A stretch of 64,000 nucleotides of DNA, taken from contig NC_053392.1 in the NCBI RefSeq assembly GCF_905171765.1, positions 401,375,399-401,439,398 on the forward strand, written 5' to 3'. Source of the stretch: Bufo bufo (Eukaryota; Chordata; Amphibia; Anura; Bufonidae). Of this stretch, positions 43,511-53,882 are shown one piece after another; within the stretch, counting starts at the first letter, position 1; each line of letters starts with the position of its first letter. A program made the position numbers and the translations under genes. A model generated the notes under the pieces. That model made no database searches and had not been told where the DNA came from. It worked only from the letters and a program-made list of their open reading frames with translations.

Positions 43511-44503
43511 TTTTTGTCACTGTCTTGTCCTCACAGTATACAGTAGGGACATCATGTTTTTAAATTTATATGTAACGCATCCCCGGGGGAACAATCCTTA
43601 ATCTATCTGACAAAGGGTTATGATCTTGATGTGTTGTGGGATACATTGTCCAGACTGCGGCTAAGTGTGGCTACTGCGTACCACACTTGTTATGATATGT
43701 GATTGTTTCCATTTCTGTCATGTGTGTGAATATGTGCAGTCCGGATTGATGCCTTTTGCCAACCAGGTGATCATCGCTGTGGGCAGGGGCTTCATAGTGC
43801 ATAGATCTGTTTACTTTGGATACGGATGGCACATATTTACTTTACAGTTAGTAGCGTTGACCGTGGCGTCATCGTTACCATGGCGCCGTTGCTTGCGCTG
43901 TGTTGTCATTGGCTGCGTACCCCATGTGACCTACGTTGTTGACGCACGGAGGCGGGCGCTTGGGTGAGTGTCACGGGGTGGACGCGCAGACTGTGACGTC
44001 AGTGGGTGCCTCTGGCGGCCCATTGGCTAGAGACACGTGCGCTGCCGGGTGCCATGGCGACGCATGATACTTCCGGGCATGCAGATATGTTGCGACGCGG
44101 CTGCGCAATACGGATAAGGGAACGCCAAGGTGAATTACACGAGCTTGGTATACATATCATGAGCTGTAAGTTGGAATGAGCACATATGTATTCTATTATG
44201 CATTGATTTGTACTGATGATGTAACGGGGTGTGTATTTTATGTGGGGGGTATATATATGCCTACCAGCTTTGATGTTATTAGGCTTGACAAAGACTGGTG
44301 TACAGTCGAAACGTTGCCGTTTGTGTCTGGAGGTACGAATAAAGAATTCTTTTGATATTGCGATATGCTGCCGAAGCCATCTTCTTTTCTACATGTATAC
44401 CATATGGCCTGATGGATCAAGGGCCTACGGCTAGGCTGTTGCATTGAAACAAGACGCATTATCGTGAGACCGCGCAGTGCTGCTTCTACAACACTATTTG
44501 CTT
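43511..44503 (+). other. Penelope 3' region, right arm, plus 112 bp extra
   Basis: Inverted copy of 38834-39732 with few differences, including TGACGTCA near 43995 and the CTTGACAAAGACT ... AGTCGAAACG motif at 44284-44315. The final 112 bp (44392-44503, starting TGTATACCATATGGCC) have no partner in the left arm. Confidence 0.65.
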
Positions 44504-44519
44504 CTCCTCTACAATCTGT

Positions 44520-45789
44520 CGGCAGGTCAATACTGGTCTCTCCCATCATATCTGGGGCTTCTACGGCAGGGGCCGGTACTTCATCCAGAGGTAGCAAACC
44601 TCCACTTAACAGCTTGGAAAGTGAACGGGTCCACTTACAGCAAAGGGGTCTATCAGATTCTGTAATATCTACCTTACTATGCAGTAAAAAGGCCTCTACC
44701 TCTCAAATCTATAAGAGAACTTGGGAAACCTTCCTAAAGTTTGCAGGAGATAGAATATACTACAATCAGGAGACAAATATTCCACTCATACTGGACTTTT
44801 TACAAGCAGGCCTAGATAAGGGCCTCAGACCCAACACTATAAAAGTACAAGTCTCAGCATTAAGTAGCTTCCCTGATGTAAAATTGGCAGACCTTCCATT
44901 AATAAAGAGGTTCATAAAAGGAGCATTCAGAAAATGCCTATTCATTCATTCAACCAATCCCCCATGGGATTTGAACCTGGTGCTAGAAGTCCTAATGGAG
45001 GCCCCCTTTGAGCCGTTGGAAGAGATCTCACTTAAACTTCTGTCCTTAAAGACTACCTTTCTGTTGGCCATAACATCAGCCAAGAGAGTAGGTGAGAATC
45101 AGGCATTCTCCTGTAAAGCACCTTATCTTACAATCCTAGAAGACCGAATTATTCTTAAACATACCCCAATGTTTCTACCTAAAGTGGCCTCGAGGTTCCA
45201 CCGCCAACAGGAGGTGTCACTTCCATCCTTTTGTGAGAATCCAACCTCAGACCTAGAAAGGAAATTCCATAACCTGGATGTCAGGAGATGTCTACTAACG
45301 TACCTGGAAATCTCAGCGACATTCAGAAAATCGGACCATCTCCTCCTTCAATATCAGGGGCAGCGCAAAGGATCATCAGCAAGCAAAAGCACTATATCCA
45401 GATGGATCCGGAACACCATCGAATTTTGCTATCTACAGAGGAACTTAACCCCTCCTGAGGGGATAAAAGCACACTCTACCAGAGCTGTGTCGGCCTCATG
45501 GGCAGAAAACGCCTCGGCCTCAGTAGACCAAATATGTACAGCAGCTACATGGAAAAATCCAAATACTTTCTTTAAACATTATAAGTTAGATATACTCAGA
45601 AGTCATGGAGTTATCATATGGCAGAAAAGTTTTATGTGCAGTAGTCCCACCCGAAAGTTCTTTTCTCTATCAATCCTCCTGGAGTGCCGTTGTGGAGGCG
45701 CCGGGGAAAAGAGACGATTACTCTTACCGGTAATTGGATTTTCCAATAGCCTCCACAACGGCACTGGATTCCCTACCCATGTGGTATAA
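44520..45789 (+). CDS. DIRS tyrosine recombinase
   Basis: The open frame encodes the tyrosine recombinase that DIRS elements use in place of an integrase to join a circular DNA copy to the genome. The N-terminal core-binding part has STSQIYKRTWETFLKF near 44700 and GLRPNTIKVQVSAL. The catalytic domain shows the first arginine in ITSAKRVGE near 45085, the H-x-x-R pair in IKAHSTRAVSASWA near 45475, and the tyrosine in NTFFKHYKLD near 45585. All expected catalytic positions are visible. The frame is open from about 44464, but the first residues come from the Penelope flank, so the true start is probably downstream. The C-terminal ~40 codons run through the internal complementary region. The protein itself looks intact although its element is broken upstream. 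Confidence 0.85.
45675..45766 (+). repeat. DIRS internal complementary region
   Basis: 45675-45710 is the complement of the left terminus (GGCGCCGGGGAAAA versus TTTTCCCCGGCGCC). 45711-45766 is the complement of the right terminus (AGAGACGATTACTC, then TAATTGGATTTTCCAATAGC). It thus contains the joined ends of the element, as used to template circle formation. Confidence 0.9.
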
Positions 45790-45878
45790 ATTATGTGGAA
45801 TGTTATGTTACTCATGTTATGTTGTCATTGTATCAATACAGTTTTTGCACCAACTAACTAACCGAGTCCTATCTCATT

Positions 45879-46020
45879 AACTGAAGCAGGTAAGGGGAGG
45901 GGGCCTTTTAAACTTAAGCTTCTACGTTGTTTCCTGTCCTGGGGAGGCGGGGACACCCTCCTGGAGTGCCGTTGTGGAGGCTATTGGAAAATCCAATTAC
46001 CGGTAAGAGTAATCGTCTCT
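45879..46020 (+). repeat. DIRS right inverted terminal repeat and terminus
   Basis: 45879-45980 is complementary to the left repeat. The outermost 40 bp (45981-46020, ending AATCGTCTCT) are specific to this end and match the internal complementary region. The Tc1 sequence resumes at 46021. Confidence 0.9.
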
Positions 46021-47388
46021 GTCACCATGTTTTATTGAACACACCATGTAAACATTCACAGTGCAGGTGGAAAAAGTATGTGAACCCCTAGACTAATGAC
46101 ATCTCAAGAGCTAATTGGATTGAGGTGTCAGCCAACTGGAGTCCAATCAATGAGATAAGATTGGAGGTGTTGGTTACAGCTGCCCTGCCCTATAAAAAAC
46201 ACACACCAGTTCTGGGTTTGCTTTTCAAAAGAAGCATTGCCTGATGTGAATGATGCCTCGCACAAAAGAGCTCTCAGAAGACCTAAGATTAAGAATTCTT
46301 GACTTGCATAAAGCTGGAAAGGGTTATAAAAGTATCTCCAAAAGCCTTGCTGTTCATCAGTCATCGGTAAGACAAATTGTCTATAAATGGAGAAAGTTCA
46401 GCACTGCTGCTACTCTCCCTAGGAGTGGCTGTCCTGTAAAGATGACTGCAAGAGCACAGCGCAGACTGCTCAGTGAGGTGAAGAAGATTCCTAGAGTGTC
46501 AGCTAAAGACTTACAAAAATCTCTGGCATATACTAACATCCCAGTTAGCGAATCTACGATACGTAAAACAATAAACAAGAATGGATTTCATGGGAGGATA
46601 CCACAGAGGAAGCCACTGCTGTCCAAAAAAAACATTGCTGCACGTTTACAGTTTGCACAAGAGCACCTGGATGTTCCACAGCAGTACTGGCAAAATATTC
46701 TGTGGACAGATGAAACCAAAGTTGAGTTTTTTGGAAGAAACACACAATACTTTGTTTGGTTTGGGGCTGCTTTGCTGCGTCAGGGCCTGGACGGCTTGCT
46801 ATCATCGAAGGAAAAATGAATTCCCAAGTTTATCAAGACATTTTGCAGGAGAACTTAAGGCCATCTGTCCACCAGCTGAAGCTCAACAGAAGATGGGTGT
46901 TGCAACAGGACAACGACCCAAAGCATAGAAGTAAATCAACTGGAGTGGCCCAGTCAGAGTCCTGACCTTAACCCGATTGAGATGCTGTGGCATGACCTCA
47001 AGAAAGCCATTCACACCAGACATCCCAACAATATTGCTGAACTGAAGCAGTCCTGTTAAGAGGAATGGTCAAGAATTACTCCTGACCGTTGTGCACGTCT
47101 GATATGCAACTACAGGAAACGTTTGGTACAAGTTCTTGCTGCTAAAGGAGGTTTAACCAGTTATTAAATCCAACGGTTCACATACTTTTTCGACCTGCAC
47201 TGTGAATGTTTACATGGTGTGTTCAATAAAAACATGGTAACATTTAATTCTTTGTGTGTTATTAGTTTAAGCAGACTGTGATTGTCTATTGTTGTGACTT
47301 AGATGAAGATCAGATCACATTTTATGACCAATTTGTGCAGAAATCCATATCATTCCAAAGGGTTCACATACTTTTTCTTGCAACTTTG
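46021..47388 (+). mobile_element. Tc1-like transposon, right part
   Basis: Continues the element begun at 32867. It carries the 5' UTR, the transposase and the right terminal repeat, which ends CTTGCAACTTTG before TA at 47389-47390. The first 17 bp (GTCACCATGTTTTATTG) nearly repeat the last 17 bp of the left part. Confidence 0.85.
46250..47165 (+). pseudogene. Tc1-like transposase (broken)
   Basis: Tc1 DDE transposase for the element at 32867-47388. The frame starts at ATGATGCC (46250). It has paired helix-turn-helix regions (KELSEDLRLRILDLHKAGKG, then [10 protein letters not shown]), the linker GRIPQRKPLLSKKN and the first catalytic aspartate in ILWTDETKVEFFG near 46710. A frameshift near 46750 moves reading to MVWGCFAASGPG and the second aspartate in [11 protein letters not shown] near 46915. 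A second shift near 46930 brings [17 protein letters not shown] with the third catalytic residue. A stop near 47057 (SC*EEW) precedes the usual C-terminus ending KGGLTSY. Two frameshifts and one stop make it non-functional. Confidence 0.9.
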
Positions 47389-48840
47389 TATATATATACA
47401 CGAGGGAGGCAGTTAGGACATGGCAGTGCAGTGAGTGAGGAACATCTTTACTGTTCAGTACTGTGCCGAACAGTGAAGACAGGCAGCTTACTACCAAAAG
47501 AAAATTCAGGCTCAGTTTTTTTTCATTAGAAAATACTAAATCAATAAAGTATATTTAGAAAAAATGTTTAGCATCACTTGCCCTACACATTTAACAAAAA
47601 ATAAAAAATAAGTCATATTTTCAAGATCTTTTGAAGCATATAAACTAAGAATTAGAAGGATGCTCTTACACAAACACATTTGCTCTATGTTGTGTAAATT
47701 AGGATCAACATTATTTGTGCAATGTATAACAAAAAAGATATTTTAATTACGATCATAAGCATTGTTTTAGTGTCAGTAGATTATTTATTTTTTCCACCTT
47801 GACTATATCATAGCTTTGTGAAAGGACAATCCACATATTTGCTTGTACAAAGCTGAAGTCAGTGAATACATAAGTTACAAAGAAACCTTCAACATTTAGT
47901 TTTGTTTCTTGGTGGTGCTTGATATTAGAAAAAGAACTCTGGGCCATTGGACACAAATCATTAATGATATGATATATAGTGCTGCATTTTGTACATTACC
48001 TGGAAATGAATCATAATAGTACAGGTTGCAAAATGCACTCATTTTCTAATGAAATGAGGTGTGTAGTCAATGGAACAAAATCCATTAGCATAGTCAGTCA
48101 TCACACACAAATTTATATGCCACTTAGCAGTACAGATTCTTGGCCGGGGGTATAGTAAGCTAAAGGATTTGCTAATGGTGGAAAAATAGCAGTGGCACAT
48201 TATTGCTTTGGGAATTGATAGAAAGGCATAATGTCAAGAAAACTGAACGCATGTATATGTATGAGTATTTGGATGTTTGCAGATATTATGCAAAAGGGGA
48301 AGATATGAAGTTAAAAATTCCAATATAGCTTTTTTCATAGAGAAGAAAAATACAAAATATGTTCTAAACCATTAGGAAGGCATTTTTTATAATAAAAACA
48401 AAACAAAAACTGTAGGTATATAAAGCAAATATGATTGCTGCGGACCTGCATCTATATTTTAGCACTAGAATTTTGAATGCTTAGTCTGAATAAAGATGAC
48501 CAGATATCCTTCATTGTGAAAAAATAGATGTCAATACCTATAGGAGCCAGCATTTTCTGTCACTTTTGGAAATGTATGAATATAAAAAATGAACTAGCAG
48601 AGAAACAAAGCGAAAAAGCACGAGGAATGACTGAAGGGCATTGATTTACTATTATATATTTATTTTAGGTTAAAAAAAATATATATATATATCTTCATGT
48701 AATGATGTAGTGATGCTAATCACAGGGCATTTGTCAGCAGATTTGTACCTATAAAATTGTCTGACTTGCTGAATTTTCTTGGCAGCTGAAGGCATCTGTG
48801 TTGGTCCCATGTTCATACTGTATGTGCCTGCATTGCTGAG
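47389..48840. other. AT-rich DNA, no recognised feature
   Basis: No terminal repeats, tandem array or convincing open frame. A short TA microsatellite lies near 48673-48692. This is the longest stretch in the window without identifiable element sequence and might be host intergenic DNA or old, decayed repeats. Confidence 0.5.
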
Positions 48841-50345
48841 AAAAATGATGTGGTCTGTGTGATCTGACTAGTCATTTGTAAAGTGGCAGGACTATGTTCT
48901 CATCACGTGCATCTATGACCCTTTTGATGTAAACCATTATCTTATTGGCCGTGGCAGCTTTCTACAGTTTGGTTTGCTGTCCACTAAAATTCCTAAGTCC
49001 TTTTCCATGTCAGTGTTAGGGCTTATGCACACGACTGTATGTATTTTTTGGTCCGCAAAAACGGATCCGCAAAAAATACAGATGTCGTCCGCATGCATTC
49101 CATATTTTCGGGGATGGAACAGCTGGCCCCTAATAGAACAGTACTATCCATGTACAATATGCACATGGAGTAACTTCAGGTTTTTTTTTGCGGACCCATT
49201 GAAATAAATGGGCAAAAAAAACATAACGCACATGGAAAGAAGATATGTTTGTGTGCATGAGCCCTTATCCAGTGTTTTACCATTTAGTATGTATGGGTAA
49301 CTTGCATTATTCCTTCCCATGTGCATAACCTTACATTTGTCAGTGTTAAACCTCATCTGCCATTTCTCTGCCCGAGCCTCCAATCTATCCAGATCCCTCT
49401 GTAGTAGTATACTGTCCTCTTCAGTGTTAATTACTTTACAAAGTTTAGTGTCATCAGCAAAAAAAAAATTTTTTTACTGTGCAGCTTTCTACAAGATCAT
49501 TGATAAATATATTTAAGAGAATAGGGCCCAATACTGACCCCTGTGGTACACCACTAGTGACCGTGACCCAATCTGAGTGTGTACCGTTAACAACCATCCT
49601 CTATTTTATATCACTGAGCCAGTTGCTTATTCAAATACAGACATTTTCTCCCATTCCAAGCATTCTCATTTTATATACTAAGCTTTCATGTGGCACAGTA
49701 TCAAATGCTTTGGAGAAGTCATATGGCATCCATTGACTCGCCGCGGTTAAGTCTAGAATTTACCTCCTCATAGAAACTGATTAAATTAGTTTGACATGAC
49801 TGATCCCTAATGAAGCCATGTTTATATGGCGTTATTTGCACACTTTCATTGAGGTACTCCAAGCATCTTTTAGAAAACCTTCAAACAGTTTACCCATGAC
49901 AGATGTTAAACTTAAAGTCCTATAGTTTCCAGGCTCTGTTTTTGACCCCTTTATGAATATTGGCACCACATTTTCTAAGCGCCAATCCTGTGGAACACTC
50001 CCTGACAATATAGAGTTCCTTAAATATCAGAAATAAGGGTCTGCCTATGACATTACTTAATTATCTTAGCATATGGGGGTGTATGCCATCTGGTTCCAGC
50101 AATTTGTCTATTTTCTTCATTTTTAAGACGCTGCTGCACTTCTTCCTGGGTCAGACAGGCCAACTGAAATGGGAAATTTACGTTTACATTCTACATTTCA
50201 TCTGGCAGTTTATTTTCCTCAGTAAATACAATGGAGAACAAAAGATTCAATAGCTTTGCTTACTCCTCATAGCTCTCTGCAACTCCCCTCTCATCATTCT
50301 GTAAAGGGCCGACACCTTCAGATTTATACTTTTTTGCATTTATAT
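48841..50345 (-). pseudogene. CR1 LINE fragment, copy B (old)
   Basis: A diverged minus-strand relic of the CR1 reverse transcriptase, matching the middle of copies A and C. It covers the region from KSLVRPH-like sequence near 48870 to the KYKSEGVGP-like segment near 50325. Recognisable short stretches are MRFNTDKCKVMHMGRNN near 49340 and the polymerase N-terminal region near 50040-50170. Several indels and stops interrupt the frame, and the catalytic FADD region near 49470 is altered by an adenine-rich insertion. A Harbinger-type MITE splits it at 49019-49264. It has no 3' tail repeat, so it is truncated at both ends. It is more decayed than copies A and C. Confidence 0.85.
49019..49264. mobile_element. 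246-bp Harbinger-type MITE in CR1 copy B
   Basis: Left end GGGCTTATGCACACGA and, complemented, right end GGGCTCATGCACACAA. It is flanked by TTA on both sides (49016-49018, 49265-49267), a 3-bp duplication typical of PIF/Harbinger. The CR1 sequence is continuous without it. Confidence 0.85.
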
Positions 50346-50535
50346 ATAGAGATTGCCTTGCGCTTCGCCCGGCAGTCGTTTTGCGGCAATCGTTTCTCGT
50401 TCGTAGTTGCATTGTGCAGAACTTTGACCCATGACAAATTCATCAGGTGGGACAGGACAGCCGATCTGGCTGCCATTTTACATTTAGTCTTTTTCCAGTG
50501 TAGGGAGAGGTTGCTGTGTGGAGCAGGGACAGACA
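50346..50535. other. Short spacer between CR1 copies B and C
   Basis: 190 bp containing CGCTTCGCCCGGC and CGTTTTGCGGCAATCG, without recognised element ends. Confidence 0.4.
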
Positions 50536-50757
50536 GTTAGTAACATAGTAACATAGTAACATAGTAACATAGTACATAAGGCCGAAAAAAGACATTTGTC
50601 CATCCAGTTCGGCCTGTTATCCTGCAAGTTGATCCAGAGGAAGGCAAAAAAACCCTGTGAGGTAAAAGCCAATTTTCCTCACTTTAGGGGAATAAAAAAA
50701 TTCCTTCCCGACTCCAATCAGGCAATCAGAATAACTCCCTGGATCAACGACCCCTCT

Positions 50758-51716
50758 CTAGTAGCTATAGCCTGTAATATTATTACGCTCTAGAAAAACA
50801 ACCAGGCGCCTCTTGAATTCCTTTATTGTACTCACCATCACCACCTCCTCAGGCAGAAAGTTCCATAGTCTCACTGCTCTTACCGTAAAGAATCCTTTTC
50901 TATGTTTGTGTACAAACCTTCTTTCCTCCAAACGCAGAGGGTGTCCCCTCGTCACAGTCACAGTCCTGGGGATAAATAGATGATGGGATAGATCTCTGTA
51001 CTGACCCCTGATATATTTATAAATAGTAATTAGATCTCCCCTCAGTCGTCTTTTTTCTAACGTGAATAACCCTAATTTTGATAATCTTTCAGGGTACTGT
51101 AGTTGCCCCATTCCAGTTATTACTTTAGTTGCCCTCCTCTGGACCCTCTCCAGCTCTACTATGTCTGCCTTGTTCACTGGAGCCCAGAACTGTACACAGT
51201 ACTCCATGTGTGGTCTGACTAATGATTTGTAAAGTAGTAGGAATATGTTCTCATCACGGGCATCTATGCCCCTTTTGATGCAACCCATTATCTTATTGGC
51301 CTTGGCAGCAGCTGCCTGACACTGTTTTTTGCAGCTTAGTTTGCTGTTTATTAAAATTCCTAGATCCTTTTCCATGTCAGTGTTACCGAGTGCTTTACCA
51401 TTTACTATGTACGGGTGACTTGTATTATTCCTTCCCATGTACATAACTTTACATTTGTCAGTGTTAAGCCTCATCTGCCACTTATCTGCCCAAGCCTCCA
51501 ATCTATCCAGATCCCTCTGTAGTAGTATACTGTCCTCTTCAGTGTTAATTACTTTACACAGTTTAGTGTCATCTGCGAAAATTGATATTTTACTATGCAA
51601 GCCTTCTACAAGATCATTAATAAATATATTGAAGAGAATAGGGCCCAATACTGACCCCTGAGGTACTCCACTAGTGACAGTGACCCAATCTGAGTATGTA
51701 CCGTTAATAACCACCC
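50758..51716 (-). pseudogene. CR1 copy C reverse transcriptase, C-terminal part
   Basis: An open frame of about 318 codons, nearly identical to the same part of copy A. It contains [12 protein letters not shown], the catalytic pair in FADDTKL near 51580, KCKVMYMGRNN, VRPHMEYCVQFWAP and the C-terminal EKRRLRGDLI. No stop breaks it. It is cut on its N-terminal side by the LTR of Gypsy 2 at 51717; the preceding codons (NDRKQR) are found at 57160 on the other side. The 3' end runs to FKRRLVVFLERNNITG. It could not be translated as part of ORF2 in its present place. Confidence 0.92.
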
Positions 51717-52268
51717 TGTAACAGTCCTACAGGCTCACCTGAGTCAGAGGACCGCTGGCTGGAGGTAGGAGTGGAGCCCAGTGGCAAGGACCGCAGGCAG
51801 GTAGTAAGCGTGGTCAGACAATCCGGATGGCAATGGTGGTAGCAGTTCAGTAGGTAGGGATAAGGCAGAAGAGTAGTCGGTAGGCAGGCGGTGAGTCAGG
51901 GCAGGCGGCAGTAAGCGTGGTCAGACAATCCGGATGGCAACGGTGGTAGCAGTTCAGTAGGTAGGGATAAGGCAGAAGAGTAGTCGGTAGGCAATTCCTG
52001 GTCAGCAGTGGACTTCCAGCAGTAGCAGGAGCAACAGATGAGGAGAAGCTTGATCAAGGCTCAGGAGCTCAATAATCAGCAAACTGGAGTGCAAGGGGCT
52101 GGACTATATAGGGAAGTACCAGGTGTGGGGAATCAAGGGTAATGAGCAAGGCTAGGCAAGACTGAGGTTAGCTAATAGGCTTCAGGGAGGAATGTCCAGA
52201 GAGGACGGTAGCCTAGTAAGCAGGGCTACCGCCTGGGATGTGGCTGGTCACGGGTTCGAATCCCAACA
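51717..52268 (-). repeat. Gypsy 2 3' LTR
   Basis: 552 bp, TG...CA ends on the plus strand (TGTAACAG ... CCCAACA). It contains a tandem duplication of 107 bp (TAAGCGTGGTCAGACAATCC at 51805 and 51912) and a tRNA-like segment at 52202-52268. Confidence 0.95.
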
Positions 52269-53801
52269 GTACTCCCCCCCCCTTCCAAGGTGACCTCCGG
52301 GCACCGCAGGGGCAGGCTTACCGGGGTGCCGTTGGTGGAACTCTTTTACTAGTCTGGGGGCGTGGACATTTTCTTCTCGCTCCCAGGAGTTATCCTCGGG
52401 AGGGTAACCCTCCCACCCAATTAGGTATTGTAGTCTTCCCTGGTGGATCCTGGAGTCGAGAATCTTTGCGACAACGTATTCTTCTTCACCCTGTACCCTC
52501 ACAGGTGGTGGAGGGGGCGAGTGGCGGCCTGTGAAGGTGTTCTCCAGGTATGGCTTGAGGAGAGAGCAATGGAAGACAGGGTGCACCCTAATGGAGTCCG
52601 GGAGGTCGAGCCGGAACGTGACCTCGTTGATTTGTGCGGTGATCCGGAACGGACCCATGTATCTTTGGGCAAATTTTTTGGAGGGGACCTTCAATTTGAG
52701 GTTCCTGGTGGACAGCCACACCTTGTCTCCCACATGGAAGCCCGGGGTGGGTTTGCGACGTCTGTCTGCTCCCTGTTTAAAGCGCCTCTGGGCAAGCTGG
52801 AGGTTGTCTATAATGTTCTCTTGTGCCTCCTGTAGGGTTGTTAGGCGTTCGGCCACTGCTGGGAGGGTGGAGGCAACGGGTAGGTGGGGAATGAACACCG
52901 GGTGCGAGCCTGTGTTAGCAAAGAAGGGGCTGTGCTTGGTTGAGCTGTGCTCAGCATTGTTGTAGGCGAACTCGGCCGTGGGGAGATGATCAAGCCAGTC
53001 ATCCTGCAGGTGGGAACTGAAACAGCGTAGGTATTGCTCTAGGGTCTGATTAGTTCTCTCCGTCTGCCCGTTTGACTGAGGGTGGAAAGCAGAGGACAGG
53101 TTCACTTTAACCCCGAGCGCCAGGCAGAAGTTCTTCCAGAACTTTGAGGCAAATTGTACGCCTCGGTCGGAGACCACGTCGTCCGGGATCCCATGCAGCC
53201 TGAAGACCTCTCTGAGAATAAGATCGGCCCTCTGTTTGGCTGTGGGTAGGCCTTTGTAGGGGATGAAATGGGCCATCTTGGTGAGACGGTCGACCACGAC
53301 CAGGATGGTGTTCATCCCTTTTGAAGGAGGAAGGTCTACCACAAAGTCCATGGAGATCGAGCCCCAGGGGCGGGAGGGAATCGGGAGGGGTTGTAACAGA
53401 CCCACGGGAGAGGAACGAGGAGTCTTATTGCGGGCACAGACCGTGCACGAGGAGATGTACCTCTTGATGTCCTCCTTGTATGTTGGCCACCAGAAGGAGC
53501 GGGAGAGAAGCTCCTGGGTCTTTCTTGTGCCAAAATGGCCGGCCACCTTGGAGTCATGGTTGAGTTTGAGCACTTCGAGCCGTGCGATTTCTGGTACATA
53601 TAGTTGTAGGTCCTGATGAAACCAATGACCGTTCTTAAACGTAAGGCTGACATTGCCTGTGGGGTGGGAGAGGAAGGGGTCATTTTCATATCCTTCTTTG
53701 ATTGTGCCCAGGAGTTCTTTAGAGTAGGTGGCCCCTACGACCCTTCTCTCGGGTAAGATGTTATTTTGGCCCTTGTTACTCTGTGAGGGCTCGGAAAACA
53801 T
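52248..53801 (-). pseudogene. Gypsy 2 integrase and chromodomain
   Basis: Open frame of 517 codons. The integrase starts with its zinc region (KVAGHFGTRKT, then SCTVCARNK near 53410). Its catalytic residues lie in SMDFVVDLP near 53345, VVSDRGVQFASKFW near 53165 and SNGQTERTNQTLEQYL near 53060, so all three are kept. The C-terminal part has KVWLSTRNLKLKV, VFHCSLLKPYL and a chromodomain (YVVAKILDSRIHQG, QYLIGWEGYPPEDNSWE) near 52400. The frame ends about 20 bp inside the 3' LTR. It lacks only a connection to the upstream polymerase, which is broken by a stop at 53883. Integrase-chromodomain fusions of this type are typical of chromoviruses. Confidence 0.95.
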
Positions 53802-53882
53802 TCTGGAGAGGGCGTCAGCCTTGCCGTTTTTTGATCCAGGGCGATAGGTGATGAGATAGTTGAAGCGGGAAAAGAATAGGCT

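Larger units (their letters stand above)
38834..44503. mobile_element. Head-to-head pair of Penelope-like elements
   Basis: Two copies in opposite orientation, 3' ends outward, junction at about 41592. A 16-bp direct repeat CTCCTCTACAATCTGT flanks the pair (38818-38833 and 44504-44519) inside DIRS coding sequence, indicating one insertion event. The outer arms 38834-39732 and 43511-44391 are nearly identical inverted copies of the 3' region. The right side has an extra 112 bp (44392-44503) without a partner on the left. A T2-type MITE sits near the junction. Confidence 0.85.
35598..46020 (+). mobile_element. DIRS-like tyrosine-recombinase retrotransposon
   Basis: Inverted terminal repeats at 35611-35712 and 45879-45980, an internal region complementary to both ends (45675-45766), and gag, reverse transcriptase, RNase H and tyrosine recombinase in the DIRS order. 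No integrase or protease is seen, as expected for the group. It is interrupted at 38834-44503 by a Penelope pair. DIRS elements are thought to integrate as circles and leave no target duplication, so the outer boundaries rest on the complementary internal region. Confidence 0.9.

Noticed and set aside
47389..48840. Host exon or gene remnant
   Set aside because: No open frame, splice-site pair or protein motif is convincing. It remains unassigned.
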